From assembly GCF_011758565.1 (NCBI RefSeq), contig NZ_JAAMOX010000002.1:62001-126000 (forward strand): a stretch of 64,000 nucleotides of DNA, in the 5' to 3' direction. The notes below the pieces were generated by a model, which saw nothing but the letters and a program-made list of their open reading frames with translations, was not told the DNA's origin and searched no databases. Shown here one piece after another: positions 8,538 to 17,549 of this stretch (positions within the stretch are counted from its first letter, which is position 1; each line of letters opens with the position of its first letter). This DNA comes from Lysinibacter cavernae. Lineage in GTDB: Bacteria; Actinomycetota; Actinomycetes; Actinomycetales; Microbacteriaceae. The position numbers and the translations under genes were made by a program.

Positions 8538-9465
8538 ACGTTTCCCTAAACCACTCAACGGTCTCTCGAACGCCCTGCTCAAGCGACACCGGCTCAATCT
8601 CAGGGAAGAACTCAGAGATGCGCTTACCATCGGATTGCGAGGCCTTAATGTCCCCAACACGGGTCTCGGTGTGCGTCGTTTCAACCGCATGGCCGAGCTG
8701 CATTTCAAGAACACCAATAAGCTCAAGCAGATTTGTGTTTGTGCCATATGCAAGGTTGATTGGGTCGTTTGAGTTCACACCTCGGGTCGCGGCATCGGCG
8801 AGAACAGCGCACACCGTACCAACGTAGGTAAAGTCCCGAGACTGAAGGCCGTCCCCGTGCACCACAAGGGGCTCGCCCTTGAACGCTGCTTCAAGAAACT
8901 TTGGAATAACGGCGGCATATGCGTGGCCCGGTGCCTGACCTGGACCAAACACGTTGAAAAACCGGAAGGCCAGGTTCCTCATCCCGTACGAATAGTTGTA
9001 CGCGAGTGTGTACGCCTCGGTCGCCAGCTTGCTCACCCCATAGGGGCTCATCGGACGGGTCCAGGCAAACTCCGTTTTTGGTAGTTCGGGGTTGCTGCCA
9101 TACACCGAGCTTGATGACGCAACGATCACCTGTTCCACACCTGCGGCACGAGCGGCCTCAAGCACGTTCAGCGTGCCGGTCGCATTTGCCTCGTGACTTG
9201 GGCGCGGGGCGGCAACTGAACGCGGAACGCTCGGAATTGCGCCAAGGTGAACAACCGCATCCGTGCCGTCACACAACGAAGCCAACAAATCGTTGTCAAG
9301 GATACTTCCCTCGTAGAACGATACGGTCAGCCCGTCAAGATTGCTGCGATAGCCAGTGCTCAGATCGTCGATCACGACAACTTCAGTCTCCGGCTGAGTG
9401 CGATTAAAGTGCGCAACGAGATTTGACCCGATGAAGCCGGCACCGCCGGTAATAAGAACTCGCAT
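8521..9465 (-). CDS. NAD-dependent UDP-sugar epimerase (GalE/WbpP-like extended SDR)
   Basis: A 314-residue extended SDR. GGAGFIG near residues 8-14 binds NAD; Ser-Ser-Ser-Val-Tyr-Gly near 120 and Tyr-Gly-Val-Ser-Lys near 145 supply the catalytic Ser/Tyr/Lys. The likely role is C4 epimerisation of UDP-glucose or UDP-GlcNAc to give the galacto sugar. The family normally starts MRVLITGG, so ATG 9465 is chosen; an ATG at 9483 would add six residues and neither has an ideal ribosome site. It sits between the PglC-like and GT4 genes and probably supplies a donor for the GT4 enzyme. Confidence 0.85.
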   Translation of the reverse strand: MRVLITGGAGFIGSNLVAHFNRTQPETEVVVIDDLSTGYRSNLDGLTVSFYEGSILDNDLLASLCDGTDAVVHLGAIPSVPRSVAAPRPSHEANATGTLNVLEAARAAGVEQVIVASSSSVYGSNPELPKTEFAWTRPMSPYGVSKLATEAYTLAYNYSYGMRNLAFRFFNVFGPGQAPGHAYAAVIPKFLEAAFKGEPLVVHGDGLQSRDFTYVGTVCAVLADAATRGVNSNDPINLAYGTNTNLLELIGVLEMQLGHAVETTHTETRVGDIKASQSDGKRISEFFPEIEPVSLEQGVRETVEWFRETFDYAK

Positions 9466-9526
9466 GTTTGGTATTAACTCCATCTTGATAAGCAGTTTCC
9501 GTCAACGACGACCAAAACGTCAGTAG

Positions 9527-10150
9527 TTAGGCGTCGCGGCTTCCGGTGAATTTGGTGGCGGTAGCTTCGCCTGGCGCGGAGATACCCTCACGCACAAGAA
9601 CCGTCCGAATCGTGGCAAAGAAGATCTTAGTGTCGAGCCAAAAGCTGCGTTTGTCGACGTACTCTACGTCGAGCCGGAACTTCTCTTCCCAGCTCATCGC
9701 GTTGCGTCCGCTGACTTGAGCTAAGCCCGTCATCCCAGGGCGAACCTCGTGGCGGCGGGCCTGCTCCGGGGAATACACCTTGAGGTATTCAACAAGAAGC
9801 GGACGAGGGCCGATCATACTCATGTCACCCTTCACGACGTTCCAAAGCGTCGGAAGCTCGTCAAGGCTTGTGGATCGGAGGGCCGTCCCGAAAGGAGTAA
9901 GACGGTCTTCGTCACTCACCACTCCTGCTGCCTCATCGATATCACGCATGGTTCTGAACTTATAGAGGGTAAAGACCTTGCCGCCGAGGCCAGGGCGCTG
10001 CTGACGAAACAGAACGGGAGACCCAAGCTTTCGACGCACAAGAACTCCCACTACAGCCTGGATAGGTAGGGTCACAATCAGCAAAAGCAGTCCGAGAAGA
10101 ACGTCAGCTGGACGCTTAATCATGTCGTAGGTGCGTCGATTCGAAGCCAT
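9527..10150 (-). CDS. PglC-like undecaprenyl-phosphate phosphosugar transferase (initiating enzyme)
   Basis: A 207-residue monotopic phosphoglycosyl transferase. One re-entrant hydrophobic helix (about 14-38) is followed by the catalytic domain with KFRTM, the nucleophile pair Asp97-Glu98 in LDELP, and GPRPLL. Its length matches the small PglC type, without the extra N-terminal helices of WbaP/WcaJ. ATG 10150 lies two bases after the aminotransferase stop, although the frame is open 79 codons further up. It should transfer a sugar-1-phosphate, here probably a diacetamido- or acylamido-trideoxyhexose, to undecaprenyl phosphate and so start the repeat unit. Confidence 0.9.
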   Translation of the reverse strand: MASNRRTYDMIKRPADVLLGLLLLIVTLPIQAVVGVLVRRKLGSPVLFRQQRPGLGGKVFTLYKFRTMRDIDEAAGVVSDEDRLTPFGTALRSTSLDELPTLWNVVKGDMSMIGPRPLLVEYLKVYSPEQARRHEVRPGMTGLAQVSGRNAMSWEEKFRLDVEYVDKRSFWLDTKIFFATIRTVLVREGISAPGEATATKFTGSRDA

Positions 10151-10152
10151 AC

Positions 10153-11298
10153 TTACCCGCGCTCGCCAAGGAACTGCTGGATGCTGGTCAAGACACGACC
10201 AAATTGTTCTTCCGAAAGCACAGAGCCACTCGGTAGGGTCAAACCGGTGTCGAAGAATCGCTCCGAAACTCCATTGGTGAGGGAGGGGGCCCCCACAAAA
10301 ATGGGTTGCAGATGCATCGGTTTCCAGAGCGGTCTGCTCTCTATATCGGCCAGGGTCAGATGCGCAGAGAGTTCGGACGCAGCCCATCCGGCCTCGGCCT
10401 CATCAACAAGGATGCTCGTCAACCAGTAGTTGTCGTCAGCATCATCGCCTTCGCGGGCAGCCCCAAAAATGGTCACCCCAGGAACCGAAGAAAAAGCATC
10501 ACGGTACAGCGACCGCCAGCGGGCACGTTTGGCCATCATTGAATCAAGTCGACTCAGTTGAGCCCGACCAAGGGCAGCAAGAAGGTTAGAGAGTCGGTAG
10601 TTGTAACCGATATCGGTGTGTTCGTAATGGGCAACGGGTTGGCGTGCCTGCGTCGAAAGGTAGCGTGCCCGGTCAGCAAGCTCCTGTGAGTTTGACAACA
10701 ACATTCCTCCACCTGACGAGGTGATGATTTTATTGCCGTTGAAGGAGACAGCGGAGGCGGTGCCAAATGAACCAGCCTGCCGCCCCCCGTGCGAAGCACC
10801 AAGCGACTCTGCTGCATCCGCGACAAGAGGAACGCCGTACTTTGCCGCGATATCGCTGAGTCGCGTGTAGTCGACGGCTTTGCCAAGAAGATCGACAGGG
10901 AGCAACGCCCCCACTCGCTTACCTTCACGGGTGAGCGATTCAAGCGCCTGTTCGACAAGGTCGGGATCAATGTTGCCAGTCAGCGGGTCGGAGTCAACAA
11001 AATATGGTTGAGCACCCGTGTACGTGATGGAATTCGCCGTTGCTGCGAAGGTCATCGTTGAGGTTATGACGATGTCGCCCGGCTGGACGCCGACCCCAAG
11101 AAGCGCGAGATGCAGCGCCGCTGTTCCTGAGCTCAAGGCGACTCCGTGTGCCACGCCAACACGCTCCGCGAGTTCCGATTCAAAAGCGTTAAGGTCCGGC
11201 CCGACGGGCGCTATCCATCCCGACCGAAACGCGTTGATCAGGTAGTTTTCTTCGAGTTCGCCAACGTCAGGCGATGACAGCAGAATTCGGTCGGTCAC
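10153..11298 (-). CDS. DegT/DnrJ/EryC1 sugar aminotransferase (PglE-like)
   Basis: A 381-residue PLP-dependent fold-type I enzyme. Lys190 in FNGNKIITSSGG is the expected PLP lysine, and SSGTAALHLAL near residue 60 binds the cofactor phosphate. Such enzymes convert a UDP-4-keto-6-deoxy sugar to the 4-amino sugar using glutamate. The GTG start shares its first G with the TAG stop of the dehydratase gene, so translation is coupled. Dehydratase, aminotransferase and PglC-like transferase form a bacillosamine-type line, with the PglD-like acyltransferase at 1.1-1.7 kb as the next step. Confidence 0.9.
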   Translation of the reverse strand: MTDRILLSSPDVGELEENYLINAFRSGWIAPVGPDLNAFESELAERVGVAHGVALSSGTAALHLALLGVGVQPGDIVITSTMTFAATANSITYTGAQPYFVDSDPLTGNIDPDLVEQALESLTREGKRVGALLPVDLLGKAVDYTRLSDIAAKYGVPLVADAAESLGASHGGRQAGSFGTASAVSFNGNKIITSSGGGMLLSNSQELADRARYLSTQARQPVAHYEHTDIGYNYRLSNLLAALGRAQLSRLDSMMAKRARWRSLYRDAFSSVPGVTIFGAAREGDDADDNYWLTSILVDEAEAGWAASELSAHLTLADIESRPLWKPMHLQPIFVGAPSLTNGVSERFFDTGLTLPSGSVLSEEQFGRVLTSIQQFLGERG

Positions 11299-13124
11299 TA
11301 GTGTGCGCCTCCTGTGAAGTGGGCGATATCTTCTGGAGTAAATCCGCAGCGTTCAAGCCAACGGTCGTGGTCAAGACCTTTCGGCGCGAGAGTGTCAACA
11401 GAAGCATGGGAGATCTTCGGGTGAAACGGTCGGGCATCTTGTTCGCCCTCTCCGATAAGTTCCTCGTGGAGCTTTTCGCCAGGGCGAAGGCCGGTGAAGA
11501 CGATTCCGACGTCTTTGCCTGAGCGGGCAATCATACGCTCGGCAATATCGAGGATCCGCACCGGCTCACCCATATCTAGGATTAGCACCTCAGCCGGACG
11601 ACCGATTCCACCTGCCTGAACAACGAGTTGGCAGGCTTCTGCAATGGTCATAAAGAAACGAGTGACGTCGGGGTGAGTCACGGTGAGCGGCCCGCCAGCT
11701 TCAATGAGCGAAGTAAACGTCGGGAGCATAGACCCACGGCTACCAATAACATTTCCGAAGCGAACTGAAAGATATGTTCTGCCGGTGTCTTCCGCGGCCC
11801 AAGCGGTGAGTTTCTCAGCAACCCGCTTCGAGTGCCCAAGAACGCTCGTCGGGTTTGCAGCCTTGTCGGTTGAAATATTCACAAACGTGTTCACTCCAAC
11901 GGCGCGTGCCGCGTTGAGCACGTTCAGCGTACCCAACACATTGGTTTTCCATGCTTCGTCGGGATACTGCTCGAGCATCGGTAGGTGTTTCAGTGCGGCA
12001 GCGTGAAATACGACCTCGGGTTTACGGCTTTCAAAGATGGTGTTCAACGTTTCAGCGTCACGGATATCCGCGAGAACAACATCGCGGGTATCGAGCAGTC
12101 CATGGCCTTGGATTGAAATCTGCGCAGATTGCAGACCGGTCTCGTCCCGATCGAGCATGATTAGTTCAGACGGCCCGAACCGCGAAATCTGCCGACAGAG
12201 TTCTGAACCAATCGACCCGCCTGCTCCCGTTACTAGCACGCGCTTACCCACAAGATAGCCGGCGATCGAGTCAATCTGAGTATCAACGGGATGACGCCCG
12301 ATGAGGTCTTCAATCGATACGTCGCGGAGATCAGAGAGGCCGGATGCACCACCAACAATAGTTTCAAACGTGGGAAGGACCATGACGCGCAAGTCAAGCG
12401 CGTCTGCGGCATCAGATACGTCGCGGATGAGTCGCGCGTCGGCACGTGCAACCGCAACAATAAGCGTGGTTGAACGCGTCTCTGCCACGATTCGAGCGAG
12501 CTCTTCTCGGTTGCCAAGCACCTGCACCCCGTGCAAGCGGACGTTACGCTTGCTCGGGTCATCGTCAATCATGCCGACGGCTATGTAACGAGAGTCAGGA
12601 TCGTGTTTCATACGAGGCAGCAAATGGTTCGCAAGGAAGCCAGCCCCAAGAATAAGGGTGCGCTCCCGTTCCTGCTTTTTCGCCCCCGTACGTTCGTGCA
12701 TGAGCCGCTGAGCATATCGCGCAAGGCACATCAGCAAGAACGCGACTGGCGCTGCAATCGGCACGATACTCCGTGGCACAACAAGCAGGGTCGTGCCGGT
12801 AATGAGCAGAGGTAGCCACGCGATAACGGCCGTAGAAACTGTCGAAATGGCAACAGACTTGACTTCGTCAAGGCTTCCCGTTGAATATCGCTTGCGATAG
12901 ATGTGAGTAGACCAGCCGGCTCCCAGCTGCACGACTGAGACGAAAACCCAGAACCCAAGTACGCTCCACCAGTGAATACGCCCAAAGTCATTGTCGTAGC
13001 GCAGAATTGAGGCAAGCGATAGGGCAATTCCCCAAGCGACAACATCAACGGGGTACTGAACGGCCAAACGAGAGAGAGAAGGCCCAACGCTTGGGATCGG
13101 ACTGGTGCGTGTGGTCTGTGACAT
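11298..13124 (-). CDS. Membrane-bound UDP-GlcNAc 4,6-dehydratase (CapD/WbpM/PglF family)
   Basis: The 608-residue protein begins with four membrane helices (about residues 20-130). A small nucleotide-binding fold follows (GAGFLANHL near 155), then the catalytic extended-SDR domain with GAGGSIGSE near 295 and STDKAANPTSVLGHSKR, where the usual catalytic Tyr is replaced by Leu; Met is usual in PglF/WbpM. The reaction makes UDP-4-keto-6-deoxy-GlcNAc at the membrane face. It is the first gene of the leftward operon. Length and architecture are typical of full-size PglF/WbpM proteins. Confidence 0.9.
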   Translation of the reverse strand: MSQTTRTSPIPSVGPSLSRLAVQYPVDVVAWGIALSLASILRYDNDFGRIHWWSVLGFWVFVSVVQLGAGWSTHIYRKRYSTGSLDEVKSVAISTVSTAVIAWLPLLITGTTLLVVPRSIVPIAAPVAFLLMCLARYAQRLMHERTGAKKQERERTLILGAGFLANHLLPRMKHDPDSRYIAVGMIDDDPSKRNVRLHGVQVLGNREELARIVAETRSTTLIVAVARADARLIRDVSDAADALDLRVMVLPTFETIVGGASGLSDLRDVSIEDLIGRHPVDTQIDSIAGYLVGKRVLVTGAGGSIGSELCRQISRFGPSELIMLDRDETGLQSAQISIQGHGLLDTRDVVLADIRDAETLNTIFESRKPEVVFHAAALKHLPMLEQYPDEAWKTNVLGTLNVLNAARAVGVNTFVNISTDKAANPTSVLGHSKRVAEKLTAWAAEDTGRTYLSVRFGNVIGSRGSMLPTFTSLIEAGGPLTVTHPDVTRFFMTIAEACQLVVQAGGIGRPAEVLILDMGEPVRILDIAERMIARSGKDVGIVFTGLRPGEKLHEELIGEGEQDARPFHPKISHASVDTLAPKGLDHDRWLERCGFTPEDIAHFTGGAH

Positions 13125-13463
13125 TACTTAATCAACTATCCAGGGGTTGGTCTTTCGGACTGGTGCTGCTCACGTTCGAACCGATGCGAACTCACGCAAT
13201 ACCATTCGAGTCTATCCGTATTCTGTTCTCGATCAGTCTCACCACAGACGGATTGCGAAATTTACCACCGATCTGTGCTTTTATACTGCAAAACACACCA
13301 TGTATGCGTGGATTGAATGCTCAAATTTCATCAAACAGGAGAGGTCATCTTCGATTCCATAGCTTGCCCATAGGCCGGGGCAAGGCTACTCATACTGACG
13401 CTCTCTAGCGTGTGAATTGCGGGCGCCGTTGCGCCGCGTTTTCGCTCAAGAGAAAGTCACCCC
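13125..13463. promoter_or_regulatory. Divergent intergenic region between polysaccharide operon and ABC exporter
   Basis: No supported gene. The half next to the dehydratase is AT-rich and probably contains its promoter and a long leader; I could not pick a consensus -35/-10 pair. On the exporter side there is a small GGCGC/GCGCC hairpin near 13425 and the ribosome site AGAGAAAG before ATG 13464. Confidence 0.4.
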
Positions 13464-14951
13464 ATGTATTTCAGGTATCTTCGCCGGGAACTCGCTGGCC
13501 GCCGCAAGCAGTCCTTCATCGTGGCCGCAGGGATGGCCCTCGCTGTTGCCCTCGTCATCATCGTTAACTCGGTATCCAGCGGCATGAGCAACGCGCAGGC
13601 ATCCGTACTCCAGGGAATCTACGGGGTCGGAACCGACATCACCGTGAGCCAGACCCCAACCGCGCCGGGGGAAGGCGAAGACGGTGAGCGAGGTGGCGGG
13701 CCACAGATGTTCAACTTTGGGGCGGAGGATGGCGCAACAACCGACGGCACCACAACGGTCAACCAGTCGCGGCTTGAGGCAGAACGAGGCACAAGCACCA
13801 TGGATGCTGCAGCGCTGGCATCCATCGCCGAGGTAGAGAATGTGAGCGCAGCAACCGGCACCCTCTCGCTCACCAACACCACGTTTGACGGCGAGCTGCC
13901 CGATATGAGTCAGATGCAACAAAACTCGGAAGACAATACGGGTGGCGACATGCAGGGAACCCGGCCACAGGGTGGCCCTGACGGAAGCGGCGGCAGCGCG
14001 TTCAGCGTTGACGCGTTCACCGTACTTGGCCTCGACCCAAGCAGCACAGACATAGGCCCCGCCACTGCCCTCGAGGTCACCGACGGCCGCATGCTGAGCG
14101 CTGACGACAACGGCAAGGATGTTGTCGTCCTCGACTCCGGCTACGCCACGACCGAAGAGCTATCGGTTGGCGACACGAATGACATCGCTGGCACCTCCTT
14201 CGAGATCGTTGGCGTAGTGACCTCTACGACCGGAAGCGATTCCGCCTCAAACACATACATTCCCCTCGACACCGCACAAACGCTTTCCGGCCTCGACGAC
14301 CAGATCAGCAGCGTCTCCGTTCAGGCGAGTTCGTCCACCGCGATCAGCCAGGTCAAAGCAGACATCGAAGCGGCCCTCCCAGAAACAACCGTCAACACCC
14401 AGGCGGATCTTGCCTCGACCGTGAGCGGATCGCTCGCATCCGCCTCATCGATGCTGAGTACGCTCGGTTTCTGGCTTGCTGTGCTCGTGCTCGGTGCTGC
14501 GTTTCTCATCAGCGCGCTCTTCACCATTTCCAATGTGACCCGTCGCACCCGCGAGTTTGGAACGCTCAAAGCCATCGGCTGGTCAAACGGTCGCATCGTC
14601 AAACAGGTTGCGGGCGAATCCACCGTGCAAGCCGGAATCGGCGCAATCGCCGGCGTCGTCGTTGCCGTGCTTGGCGTGGTAATCATCAACCTCATCGGGC
14701 CAACCCTCTCGGCGACAACCGCGTCGACGACTGGTCCAGAAGGAATGAGCGGCGGTCCAGGTGGTGGCATGGGTGGCGTGATGGATGCCGCCTCCAGCGC
14801 AATCGACCTGACCCTTCAGGCACCGCTCTCCGTCACAATCATCGTTGTTGCCATCGCCCTCGCCCTCCTCGGCGGCGTGATCTCCGGCGCTGCGGGAGGC
14901 TGGCGTGCCGCAAAGCTTCGCCCAGCTGAGGCGCTTCGCTCCATGGCGTAG
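13464..14951 (+). CDS. MacB/FtsX-type ABC transporter permease
   Basis: A 495-residue permease. One N-terminal membrane helix (about 18-38) leads into a large outside domain (about 40-325) of MacB periplasmic-core type, then three C-terminal helices (about 330-355, 385-410 and 450-480) with the FtsX-type segment RRTREFGTLKAIGW between them. Asp/Gly/Gln-rich stretches (residues 55-95 and 150-180) and a Gly/Met-rich loop near 425 look like flexible linkers. It pairs with the ATPase gene 41 bases downstream. Such exporters move lipoproteins, peptides or toxic compounds, or act as membrane-stress devices; the substrate cannot be read. Confidence 0.88.
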   Translation: MYFRYLRRELAGRRKQSFIVAAGMALAVALVIIVNSVSSGMSNAQASVLQGIYGVGTDITVSQTPTAPGEGEDGERGGGPQMFNFGAEDGATTDGTTTVNQSRLEAERGTSTMDAAALASIAEVENVSAATGTLSLTNTTFDGELPDMSQMQQNSEDNTGGDMQGTRPQGGPDGSGGSAFSVDAFTVLGLDPSSTDIGPATALEVTDGRMLSADDNGKDVVVLDSGYATTEELSVGDTNDIAGTSFEIVGVVTSTTGSDSASNTYIPLDTAQTLSGLDDQISSVSVQASSSTAISQVKADIEAALPETTVNTQADLASTVSGSLASASSMLSTLGFWLAVLVLGAAFLISALFTISNVTRRTREFGTLKAIGWSNGRIVKQVAGESTVQAGIGAIAGVVVAVLGVVIINLIGPTLSATTASTTGPEGMSGGPGGGMGGVMDAASSAIDLTLQAPLSVTIIVVAIALALLGGVISGAAGGWRAAKLRPAEALRSMA

Positions 14952-14992
14952 GCCAACCCACCCATCAGATCATTTAGCTGCTAAGGAACCTT

Positions 14993-15676
14993 ATGTACAC
15001 GCTCAGCAATGTCAGCAAGTCATACACCCAGAAAGGCCGAAACATCCAGGCCCTCGACGGGGTCACCATCGAAATTCCCTCGGGTCAACTCGTCGCAATT
15101 CAGGGCCCAACGGGAGGCGGAAAGTCGACGTTCTTGCAGATGCTTGGTGCCCTCGACCGCCCAACAAGTGGAACCGTCACCCTCGATGAGTGGGAGCTGT
15201 CGAATCTCTCTGATGCCAAACTCACCGAAATCCGCGCGCAGAAGATCGGCTTCATTTTCCAGGGATTCAACCTCATCCCGACGCTCACCGCACTTGAAAA
15301 TGTAGAGACGGCTCTCGAACCGCTGCAGGTCTCTGCAGAGGAACGACGACAGCGCTCCGCTGATGCTTTGGCAAGCGTTGGGCTTGGCGAGCGGATGCAG
15401 CACCTGCCGGCCGAGCTCTCCGGCGGTCAACAACAGCGAGTTGCGATCGCTCGTGCCCTCGTGAAGAACCCGTCGGTGCTGCTTGCCGACGAGCCAACCG
15501 GCAACCTCGATGAGGACACCCGCGACGACATCATGGCGCTTATCGAGGGTCTGTGGAAGGAACACAACCTCACGGTTATCCTCGTCACGCACGACACGTG
15601 GGTTGCCCAACGCGCCCAGCGCAGGTTGCACCTGAAAAACGGCAAGGTTAAGGAGCTTTCAGCGGCCGCGGTCTAG
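14993..15676 (+). CDS. MacB/LolD-type ABC transporter ATP-binding protein
   Basis: A 227-residue ATPase. Walker A is GPTGGGKST (38-46), the Q-loop is near 90 (FIFQGFN), the signature LSGGQQQR is at 142-149, Walker B is VLLADEPTGNLD (162-173) and the switch His lies in VTHD. TGNLD is typical of the MacB/LolD/FtsE family, which pairs with FtsX-type permeases such as the one just upstream. Size is normal. The pair probably forms a homodimeric exporter powered in the cytosol. Confidence 0.92.
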   Translation: MYTLSNVSKSYTQKGRNIQALDGVTIEIPSGQLVAIQGPTGGGKSTFLQMLGALDRPTSGTVTLDEWELSNLSDAKLTEIRAQKIGFIFQGFNLIPTLTALENVETALEPLQVSAEERRQRSADALASVGLGERMQHLPAELSGGQQQRVAIARALVKNPSVLLADEPTGNLDEDTRDDIMALIEGLWKEHNLTVILVTHDTWVAQRAQRRLHLKNGKVKELSAAAV

Positions 15677-15690
15677 TTCGCGACGGGGCC

Positions 15691-15764
15691 GACCAACCGA
15701 CGGGGTTCGTGCCACCCGGCGGGACCAGCCACCCGATGGGTTAGTACCACCCAACGGGTAGGCC
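15691..15764. repeat. Short imperfect direct repeats with CCCG/CGGG cores
   Basis: Four imperfect units of about 17-20 bases each carry a CAACCGACGGG- or CCACCCGNNGGG-like core (starting near 15693, 15712, 15729 and 15748). The cores are self-complementary (CCC-G-GGG). They lie between two convergent genes, so the array may serve as a stack of small hairpins ending transcription of the ABC operon. There is no coding content. Confidence 0.45.
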
Positions 15765-15778
15765 GGCCCTGACTCCTC

Positions 15779-15850
15779 GGCCAGCGCTCACACGTCGGTC
15801 AGCACGAACTCTCCGGCCGGCGCTCACGCGTCGGTTGGCGCTAGCTCGTC
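15779..15850. repeat. 36-bp tandem duplication of the 3' end of the DHA2 transporter gene
   Basis: Two adjacent 36-base copies (15779-15814 and 15815-15850) match at about three quarters of positions, sharing GCGCTCAC-CGTCGGT. The right copy contains the last codons and stop of the transporter gene; the left copy repeats them in frame with its own stop (TCA at 15788-15790 read on the minus strand). It looks like a small in-frame tandem duplication that has since drifted. Confidence 0.5.
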
Positions 15851-17365
15851 GACAGGCAGCGACTCGTCGAGGTCGGCCACCGACGGACGGCGGGGCAGGA
15901 ACGTGGCCGCAACGCTCGCGCCGAGCATCGTGATAGCCATGATGATCATGGTCGGTTCGAAGGCATCGCGGAACGCTGCAGAGCTCGCCTCGACGGCATC
16001 CGCCTGCGACCTGATGGACGCGGCGCTCTCGGCCATCGAAGAATCGAAGTAGCCGAAGAAGATCGTGCCGATAACGGCAACACCGATTGCGGCTGCGAGT
16101 TGGTTCACCGTGTTGAACAGCCCGGAAGCATTGCCCGCAAAACGCAGCGGAACCTCTGAGAGCACAAACAGGCCGATCGCCGAGACGACCATTCCGAATC
16201 CGGCTCCGGCAACAACAAGCCCGGGAAGCAGTTCGAGCCAGGTTGTTGCGGTGCCGTGCGTGTTGCCTGCCCAGACCAGCAGCAAGAAGCCTGCGGAAAG
16301 GATGACCGGTGCGATTTGCAGAACCGCGCGGCCGATGAGCTTCACGAACACCGTCGCCGACAGCGCCGCGAAGATCGGCACCGTGAGCGAGAACGGGATC
16401 ATGGCAAGCCCGGCATCGAGGATGGTGAACCCGAGCCCAAGCTGCAGGTACAGCGTTTGGATCAGGAAGAAACCGCTCATCGGGATGAAGAAGAGAGCAA
16501 GCATCGCGAGACCCATCGCAAACGAACGAGTGCGGAAGAGCGACAGGTTGATCAGCGGTGAACCACCGCGGCGTTCCTTGCGCGATTGGATGATGAGGAA
16601 CGCAACAAACAGCGCAAGCCCAAGGGCGATCGAGACGAAGGTCCAGGTTGGCCAGTCTTCTTCGCGGCCCATTGTGAGTGGGTAGAGCACCGCGATGAGT
16701 GCAACCCCGAGCATGATGACGCCAATAACGTCGAGACGGTGGCGCTCAGGCGCGCGAGACTCCGGGATGAGTTTGAAGGCCGCGACGATGGCGATGAGCC
16801 CGACCGGGATGTTCACAAAGAAAATGCTGCGCCAGCCCCAGCCGAAGAGGTCGGCCTCGGTAAGCAGAGCCCCGACGATGGGACCGGAAACCGCCGCGAT
16901 GCCGGCCAGCGCGGAGAATCCGGCAACGGCACCAGCGCGTTCGGATGGCTTGTACATAACCTGGATGCTCGCGAGCACCTGGGGAATCATGGCTGCCGCT
17001 GCAAAGCCCTGCAGGCCACGAGAAACGATCAGCATTTCGGGGTTGACCGCAAGACCACAGAGCGCCGAGAAGACCGTAAACCCGATCAGGCCCCCGATGA
17101 AGAGCTTCTTGCGCCCGTACAGGTCGCCCATGCGGGCGCCGGTAATGAGCGCGATAGCAAAGGCGAGCGTGTAGGAGGCAACCATCCACTGCAGTTCTGC
17201 GCCCTGAGCGTCGAGCGAAAGCTCGATCTCTGGAAGCGCAACGTTCACGATTGTGGCGTCGAGCAGTTCCATGAACGATGCAAGGAACAGCGTGTAGAGG
17301 GCGAGCTTTCGTGCTGGCCCACTGTGTTGGGAGGCCGATGTTGCAGGAGTTGAGAGTGATGACAT
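15824..17365 (-). CDS. DHA2-family MFS multidrug exporter (EmrB/QacA type)
   Basis: A 513-residue protein with about 14 membrane helices. Helix 1 carries the DHA2 motif LDATIVNVALP, the first cytoplasmic loop carries GDLYGRKK, and motif C in helix 5 contains the Gly-rich SGPIVGALL. These are proton-coupled exporters of lipophilic drugs or dyes. No regulator gene is adjacent, but an inverted repeat at 17495-17515 lies upstream. Convergent with the ABC exporter operon. The substrate cannot be predicted. Confidence 0.88.
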   Translation of the reverse strand: MSSLSTPATSASQHSGPARKLALYTLFLASFMELLDATIVNVALPEIELSLDAQGAELQWMVASYTLAFAIALITGARMGDLYGRKKLFIGGLIGFTVFSALCGLAVNPEMLIVSRGLQGFAAAAMIPQVLASIQVMYKPSERAGAVAGFSALAGIAAVSGPIVGALLTEADLFGWGWRSIFFVNIPVGLIAIVAAFKLIPESRAPERHRLDVIGVIMLGVALIAVLYPLTMGREEDWPTWTFVSIALGLALFVAFLIIQSRKERRGGSPLINLSLFRTRSFAMGLAMLALFFIPMSGFFLIQTLYLQLGLGFTILDAGLAMIPFSLTVPIFAALSATVFVKLIGRAVLQIAPVILSAGFLLLVWAGNTHGTATTWLELLPGLVVAGAGFGMVVSAIGLFVLSEVPLRFAGNASGLFNTVNQLAAAIGVAVIGTIFFGYFDSSMAESAASIRSQADAVEASSAAFRDAFEPTMIIMAITMLGASVAATFLPRRPSVADLDESLPVDELAPTDA

Positions 17366-17494
17366 GAGTCGGGCCTCCTTGGCCCGGCGGCGAATTTACA
17401 CGCGGTGAATAGACAGCGCACACACCCGGCCGTGTGCGCAAATAGGGGGATGCCGAAACCGGCATAGGTCAAGTCTTCAGACTAGCTGTGACCT

Positions 17495-17515
17495 CTGACA
17501 GTGTAACTTTGTCAG
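17495..17515. promoter_or_regulatory. Inverted repeat upstream of DHA2 exporter (possible operator or weak terminator)
   Basis: CTGACA and TGTCAG arms (17495-17500 and 17510-17515) flank nine bases. It lies 130 bases before the exporter start and 35 bases after the stop of the sugar operon. A TetR-type operator for the exporter and a weak terminator for the operon are both possible; no U-tract follows. Confidence 0.35.
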
Positions 17516-17549
17516 CCCGCTACTCAGGCGCACACACGCACTCGTTCGA

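Noticed and set aside
13446-13922. Minus-strand open frame opposite the MacB-type permease
   Set aside because: It mirrors the biased codons of the plus-strand gene, lacks a ribosome site and resembles no protein.
15020-15631. 203-codon minus-strand frame opposite the ABC ATPase
   Set aside because: Shadow frame; the plus-strand ATPase has every expected motif.
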